Notes under the pieces: generated by a model
The model's input: the letters and a program-made list of their open reading frames with translations, nothing else
What the model was told of the DNA's origin: nothing
Databases searched by the model: none
In this document: piece by piece, positions 45,055 through 45,055 of the stretch
How the letters are laid out: each line of letters begins with the position of its first letter
Numbering within the stretch: the first letter of the stretch is position 1
Translations under genes and position numbers: made by a program
NCBI RefSeq assembly: GCF_947487305.1
Contig: NZ_CANKWH010000022.1
Coordinates: forward strand, 1 to 45,055
Length of the DNA stretch: 45,055 nt
Direction of reading: 5' to 3'
Origin: an uncultured Paracoccus sp.
GTDB lineage: Bacteria > Pseudomonadota > Alphaproteobacteria > Rhodobacterales > Rhodobacteraceae

Positions 45055-45055
45055 T

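Noticed and set aside
1..45055. CRISPR array
   Set aside because: No regularly spaced 25-40 nt direct repeats were seen anywhere in the window.
1..45055. The 45-kb segment as a composite transposon
   Set aside because: It contains thrS, rpsD, rpmG, rnpB and nrdJ, so it is core chromosome; the flanking repeats are better explained as assembly breaks at IS copies.

Overview
The window looks like a complete contig from a GC-rich alphaproteobacterium of the Rhodobacteraceae, most likely Paracoccus or a close relative. The reasons are the phaZ-phaC-phaP-phaR polyhydroxyalkanoate locus, a long adenosylcobalamin-dependent ribonucleotide reductase (NrdJ), an frcBCAK fructose transport operon, a Hint-domain protein, and CtrA/CcrM-type sequence motifs. 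Both ends carry the same 76-bp sequence in opposite orientation (1-76 and 44979-45054). This suggests that assembly stopped inside two copies of one insertion sequence. The species is inferred, not shown.

Layout. 1-1840: a GFA-family protein, RNase P RNA (rnpB), a small PAS-only protein and ribosomal protein L33. 1950-5900: a Hint-domain protein behind a structured leader, a Bax-inhibitor-1 membrane protein, a quinone oxidoreductase and an XRE regulator. 6000-8760: a HisN-like phosphatase, MgtE and 5-formyl-THF cyclo-ligase. 8761-9263: a non-coding stretch with DnaA boxes, GANTC sites, a full CtrA box and a probable NrdR box pair, leading into nrdJ (9264-12908). 13260-17170: the end of tyrosine/homogentisate breakdown (maiA, a MarR regulator, hmgA, fahA), with an operator inside the hmgA promoter. 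17174-21852: a frameshifted zinc-type G3E GTPase behind a Zur-like box, an ABC-F ATPase, a MipA/OmpV porin-like protein and rpsD.

22007-28313 is a sugar locus. A ROK regulator and xylulokinase are divergent from frcB-frcC-frcA-frcK, and the shared gap holds a palindrome and a leader stem-loop. 28302-34210 holds an MFS exporter, a FrnE-like DsbA protein, an acyl-CoA synthetase, a cold-shock protein and thrS, all on the minus strand. Two alpha/beta hydrolases follow on the plus strand.

36149-44454 is the storage-polymer locus. PhaZ degrades PHA, PhaC makes it, PhaP coats the granule and PhaR represses the genes when no granule surface is available. PhaC has an unusual 200-residue Lys/Ala/Pro-rich N-terminal extension resembling histone H1. 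PhaR-type CTGC-N3-GCAG sites lie before phaZ/phaC and before phaP. Three unrelated minus-strand genes (serine hydrolase, phospholipase D-type cardiolipin synthase, SRPBCC protein) separate phaP from phaR. The window ends with tRNA-Ser(GGA), an inverted-repeat-rich gap, and the first codons of a gene cut by the terminal repeat.

Two diverged copies of a roughly 165-nt intergenic element (13088-13253 and 20967-21132) with a compensated stem are the best candidates for something undescribed.
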